NCBI GenBank assembly: GCA_964464635.1
Contig: CAYXGT010000008.1
Location: 1-45,890 of the forward strand
DNA: 45,890 nt
Origin: CAYLMG01 sp964464635
GTDB lineage: Bacteria; Planctomycetota; Phycisphaerae; Sedimentisphaerales; Anaerobacaceae
Direction of reading: 5' to 3'
Under the pieces are notes generated by a model, which was not told the DNA's origin, did not search any database, and was given only the letters and a program-made list of their open reading frames with translations. Shown here in pieces: positions 42,965 to 45,890 of the stretch (position 1 is the stretch's first letter; each line of letters starts with the position of its first letter). A program made the translations under genes and the position numbers.

Positions 42965-44527
42965 CTACAGGCTTTCCTTATATAGTTTATATTCGATACT
43001 ATCAACCAGTGCCTGCCAGGATGCTTCGATAATATTCTCTGAGCAACCGACTGTTCCCCAAATTGAGTCCTTATCACGAGACTCTATGATTACACGAACT
43101 CGTGCAGCGGTGCCGGCTTTGGCGTTTACTACACGAACTTTATAATCAATCAAATGCATATCTTTGATAGAAGGATAAAAAATATCGAGTGACTTACGCA
43201 AAGCATAATCTAAAGCGTTGACCGGGCCGTCTCCTTCACCTACAACGTGTTCGATTTTATCGCCGACTTTTAATTTTACCGTCGCCTCCGTAACCAAATC
43301 CCCCGAGGCACTCTTTTCAACGGTTGTATTATACTTTATAAGCTCAAAAAACGGCTTGTATGTCCCCATTATCTTTTTGACAAGCAAATCGAAGCTGGCG
43401 TTAGCCGCCTCAAACTGATAGCCCTCATCTTCAAGTTCCTGAACTTCAGTTAAAATCTTTTTTGCGAGCTTCTTATCTTCAGCAATTTTGGATTTCTCAA
43501 GCTCTGCGAGGACATTGGACTTACCGCTCAATTCGGAAATAAGAAAGCGGCGCTCGTTGCCGACCAGCTTCGGGTCGATATGCTCATAGGTTCGTCTGTT
43601 TTTGCGAATCGCATCAACATGAAGACCGGCTTTGTGAGCGAAGGCACTTTCGCCGACATAAGGCATATTCATAACAAGTGAAAGATTCGCAATCTCGAAC
43701 ATAAAACGGGAAACTTCAGTTAGAGTATTCAGCTTTTCCGGCTTAAGTACATCAAAGCCCATCTTTAGCATCAAATCCGGTATTACAGTACATAAATTTG
43801 CGTTGCCGCAGCGTTCGCCAAGGCCGTTCACCGTACCCTGTACATGCCTGGCACCGGCCCGGACCGCTGCAAGACTATTCGCTGTGGCGCAGCCGCTGTC
43901 ATTATGGGTGTGAATACCAACGCTGACAGTACTGAATTTTTCATAAACATATTTTGTAATCTCGTATATCTGCTCAGGCAAAAAGCCTCCATTCGTATCG
44001 CAAAGTACCAGGATATCGGCACCCGCACCTGCAGCCGCCTCCAGAACCTTCACAGCATAATCAGGATTTTCCCTGTAGCCGTCGAAGAAATGCTCTGCAT
44101 CGAAAACTACCTCAAGGCCTTTGCTTTTAAGATATTTAACAGAGTCTGCACAGATACACAGATTTTTATCGAGCGAACAGGCAAGCACCGCCTTGACATG
44201 CATATCCCAGCTTTTACCAACAAGAGTGGCTGCATTTGTCCCGCAGGCAAGGATACTATTTAGAGAAAGGTCATCAGCAGGCTTTGTATCAGCGCGATGC
44301 GTACTCCCAAAGGCTGCAATTCGGCAGTGTCTGAGCTGAAGTTTTTTGACCTCGTCAAAAAAGTGCATGTCCTTGGGATTAGAGCCCGCGTATCCTCCCT
44401 CTATATAATCAAGACCAAGCTCGTCAAGACGCAGGGCGATAGAGAGTTTATCTTCCAATGAGAAGCTTACTCCCTCAGCCTGCATCCCGTCGCGAAGCGT
44501 TGTATCATAAGTCGTTATCTTTTCCAT
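42965..44527 (-). CDS. cimA: (R)-citramalate synthase
   Basis: CimA condenses pyruvate and acetyl-CoA to citramalate, opening the threonine-independent route to isoleucine. The 520 residues belong to the long LeuA/CimA family, with TYDTTLRDGMQAEGVSFS at the N-terminus, the metal-binding HTHNDSGCATANSLAAV, and GTVNGLGERCGNANL. A C-terminal LeuA-type regulatory domain is present (KLKVGDKIEHVVGEGDGPVNALD onward). DYIEGGYAGSNPKD rather than a 2-oxoisovalerate-type site places it with citramalate synthases. It has its own promoter (TTTACA-17-TACAAT) and a terminator-like hairpin in its leader. Confidence 0.93.
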   Translation of the reverse strand: MEKITTYDTTLRDGMQAEGVSFSLEDKLSIALRLDELGLDYIEGGYAGSNPKDMHFFDEVKKLQLRHCRIAAFGSTHRADTKPADDLSLNSILACGTNAATLVGKSWDMHVKAVLACSLDKNLCICADSVKYLKSKGLEVVFDAEHFFDGYRENPDYAVKVLEAAAGAGADILVLCDTNGGFLPEQIYEITKYVYEKFSTVSVGIHTHNDSGCATANSLAAVRAGARHVQGTVNGLGERCGNANLCTVIPDLMLKMGFDVLKPEKLNTLTEVSRFMFEIANLSLVMNMPYVGESAFAHKAGLHVDAIRKNRRTYEHIDPKLVGNERRFLISELSGKSNVLAELEKSKIAEDKKLAKKILTEVQELEDEGYQFEAANASFDLLVKKIMGTYKPFFELIKYNTTVEKSASGDLVTEATVKLKVGDKIEHVVGEGDGPVNALDYALRKSLDIFYPSIKDMHLIDYKVRVVNAKAGTAARVRVIIESRDKDSIWGTVGCSENIIEASWQALVDSIEYKLYKESL

Positions 44528-44560
44528 AGTTACATATCCTAAACCACTTTGGCACCTTAT

Positions 44561-44587
44561 AAAAAACCACCAGCTATCATCTGGTAA
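44561..44587 (-). terminator. Terminator-like hairpin in the cimA leader
   Basis: On the minus strand TTACCAG (44587-44581), a 7-base loop and CTGGTGG (44573-44567) form a 7-bp stem with two G-T pairs, followed at once by six T. It lies 34 bases before the cimA ATG and only about 6 bases after the predicted transcription start, so it is either an attenuator-like element or a stop for transcripts from upstream. No leader peptide or T-box is visible. Confidence 0.55.
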
Positions 44588-44599
44588 ATTAAGTACTAA

Positions 44600-44628
44600 A
44601 TTGTATTTACAGCCTATTCAATTGTAAA
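44600..44628 (-). promoter_or_regulatory. Predicted promoter of cimA
   Basis: On the minus strand TTTACA (44623-44628) and TACAAT (44600-44605) are separated by 17 bases. The start point would fall near 44593, giving a leader of about 66 bases that opens with the hairpin at 44567-44587. The rest of the gap to the ptsN-like promoter (44629-44766) shows no gene. Confidence 0.6.
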
Positions 44629-44766
44629 GAGCAAAATAACTGCACATATCCTTATATCGATGAGATAAAAAGGGCGCTCTCGCAGTACAAAAGCTCAATC
44701 ATATCCTAAAGCTGCAGATTACAGCTAACCTTCATTAGTTCACAAAAAAGAATTTTTATTAAATTC

Positions 44767-44794
44767 TTGACTCCAGCCATTTTTCAAGTATAAT
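44767..44794 (+). promoter_or_regulatory. Predicted promoter of the PtsN-like gene
   Basis: TTGACT (44767-44772) and TATAAT (44789-44794) are 16 bases apart, about 62 bases before the ATG at 44856. No good ribosome-binding site is seen in front of that ATG. Confidence 0.65.
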
Positions 44795-44855
44795 TGCTGG
44801 TTTATAAAAAATTGAAACAATTGAATTCAGGTTTTGACTTTCTCTAATAACTGAA

Positions 44856-45314
44856 ATGAAGCTTACAGAAATTTTGCAGCCAAGTTGTGTTAAGGTCCCC
44901 TTAGGAAGCAAAGATAAAAAATCCGCAATAATTGAACTTGTGGACCTTTTAGATTCAGAGCATTTAATGTCAGACAGAGACATCGTTTTAGAATCGGTTT
45001 TAATGCGCGAAAAAACACGCAGCACGGGCATTGGTTCGGGCATTGCCATACCGCACGGAAAGTGCAATGCCGTCAAAGAATTAATTATGGCTGTCGGAAT
45101 TGCGGATGAGCCTATCGATTTTGAAAGCGTTGACGCCAAACCCGTTAAAATTATTCTCTTACTTGTATCACCGGCAAATCAAACAGGGCCGCACATTCAG
45201 GCACTGGCACAAATAAGCAGGCTGATGCTTGACGAAAAATTTAAAGAAAAACTTGAGAACAGCAGCTCTGCTGATGAGGCTTATGAGCTTCTTAGTAAAA
45301 AAGACAACCAGTAG
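44856..45314 (+). CDS. ptsN: PTS EIIA-type protein (PtsN-like)
   Basis: The 152 residues form a single fructose/mannitol-type EIIA domain. The phospho-accepting His67 lies in GIGSGIAIPHGK, and the family pattern continues with KILLLVSPANQTGPHIQALAQISRLM. A standalone EIIA without EIIB/EIIC fits PtsN, the output protein of the nitrogen-related phosphotransfer chain that regulates metabolism rather than sugar uptake. No rpoN, hprK or HPr gene is near, so the partners are unknown. It has its own promoter and is divergent from cimA and convergent with the phosphorylase gene. Confidence 0.87.
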   Translation: MKLTEILQPSCVKVPLGSKDKKSAIIELVDLLDSEHLMSDRDIVLESVLMREKTRSTGIGSGIAIPHGKCNAVKELIMAVGIADEPIDFESVDAKPVKIILLLVSPANQTGPHIQALAQISRLMLDEKFKEKLENSSSADEAYELLSKKDNQ

Positions 45315-45367
45315 CTTCTATTACGTGTTAAAAAAGGAAGAGGTTCGTATCAAACCAGTTTACAAAG

Positions 45368-45890
45368 CTATAAAGCTTTTTCCCAGAGGATTAAACCCAA
45401 TTCATTAGGATTAACGAGGTCCTCGTGTTTCGGAATAATCCTGACGGCAAATCCCTGACGCCCGGATTGCTCACAGGTCATAGAACCACAGAACCAGTGC
45501 TCACTATCCTGATTGGCACTTTTGCGGTAATCCATCTTCGCAGTTGTTCCATTTATAATATTTCCCCAGACGTCAACGGGGCCGTGATAAAGCTCAACGG
45601 ATATTTCATCCGGTTTTATGGTTCCAAGCTTAACCAAAGCTTTCACTTCCAGTTCAGCCCCAACTTTTAGCTGCGACTGTTCCGATTTCAGCGGCTTTTG
45701 CGGCTGACCGTTCTTAACACCGCTCTGTACATCCTTGATAGCCAATCCGGACCAGGCTGACTGTATTTTAGCCTTCCATTCTGAAAAAGCTTTTGCCCGG
45801 CTCATAGCCTCGTCATTTAGGTATCCAAATCTGGCTGCCGCAGGATTATAAAACTTCTGAGTATAATCGGCTACCATCCTATGCGTATTA
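45368..45890 (-). CDS. glgP: Alpha-glucan phosphorylase, C-terminal fragment (5' end beyond the window)
   Basis: The frame stays open to the right edge, where it reads NTHRMVADYTQKFYNPAA. This is the C-terminal signature of the bacterial alpha-glucan phosphorylase group whose N-terminus carries DUF3417; these enzymes release glucose 1-phosphate from glycogen or maltodextrin. The remaining 174 residues are the group's extra C-terminal beta domain (LGTIKPDEISVELYHGPVD, FAVRIIPKHEDLVNPNELGLILWE). The gene ends in TAG, and a weak AAAGC/GCTTT hairpin overlaps the stop. The active-site and PLP-binding parts lie outside the window. Confidence 0.85.
   Translation of the reverse strand, partial: NTHRMVADYTQKFYNPAAARFGYLNDEAMSRAKAFSEWKAKIQSAWSGLAIKDVQSGVKNGQPQKPLKSEQSQLKVGAELEVKALVKLGTIKPDEISVELYHGPVDVWGNIINGTTAKMDYRKSANQDSEHWFCGSMTCEQSGRQGFAVRIIPKHEDLVNPNELGLILWEKAL

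Noticed and set aside
44528..44760. T-box or leader-peptide attenuator for cimA
   Set aside because: I found no T-box motif and no short frame rich in Ile, Leu or Val between the predicted promoter and the hairpin.

Overview
The window looks like a chromosomal segment of a Gram-negative bacterium with moderate GC. It is most likely a member of the Planctomycetota, perhaps Phycisphaerae/Sedimentisphaerales-like. That placement is inferred from gene content and protein style: a DUF3616-type secreted protein, a PilX-like prepilin-type protein, many lipoproteins, a 'DPNEP' secreted peptide and a metal-type KdsA. It has not been tested by any search. KdsA (Kdo synthesis) and MlaE/MlaF-type lipid transport genes point to an outer membrane. 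Most genes are housekeeping genes in short runs on alternating strands.

Layout. 1-6028 (minus): leuS, CYTH-domain protein, diacylglycerol-kinase-like lipid kinase, kdsA and a radical SAM protein form one close-packed run read from a good promoter upstream of leuS. 6123-7339 (plus) is the accessory spot: two 550-bp tandem repeats, each starting with a tRNA-Pro-like fragment, then a small GIY-YIG nuclease gene, then a promoter, all ending at an intact tRNA-Pro(CGG). 7400-11489 (minus): priA, a lipoprotein with LPV repeats, and a DUF3616-like protein. 11625-16283 (plus): an MpaA-like peptidase lipoprotein, uvrB, nadC and birA. 16320-18002 (minus): a lipoprotein gene cut in two by an in-frame TAG. 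18184-33676 (plus): lpdA-lipB-lipA, a PilX-like protein, a tiny secreted peptide, carA-carB, a second full-length carB and lon. 33666-35658 (minus): folP and pdxB. 35819 (plus): a ferritin-like protein. 36134-41758 (minus): an AmrS-type radical SAM enzyme, a fused GlcD/GlcF-type oxidase, and mlaF-mlaE. 42189 (plus): a B12-domain protein. 42965 (minus): citramalate synthase. 44856 (plus): a PtsN-like EIIA. 45368 to the right edge (minus): the C-terminus of an alpha-glucan phosphorylase.

How the genes fit together. lpdA, lipB and lipA sit together as a lipoate module: LipB/LipA build the lipoyl cofactor and the dihydrolipoyl dehydrogenase reoxidises it. nadC (NAD), birA (biotin), pdxB (PLP) and folP (folate) make cofactors. 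carA/carB make carbamoyl phosphate for arginine and pyrimidines. cimA starts the pyruvate route to isoleucine. uvrB, priA and lon serve DNA repair, replication restart and protein quality control.

The strongest candidate for something new is the tRNA-Pro-associated GIY-YIG tandem element. Each copy has a tRNA mimic on its left and a ready-made promoter on its right, so the downstream tRNA stays expressed. Next in interest are the TAG-split lipoprotein gene, the second carB whose N-terminal half has diverged far more than its C-terminal half, the B12-domain protein that has Gln where the cobalt-binding His is expected, and a terminator-like hairpin at the start of the predicted cimA transcript.
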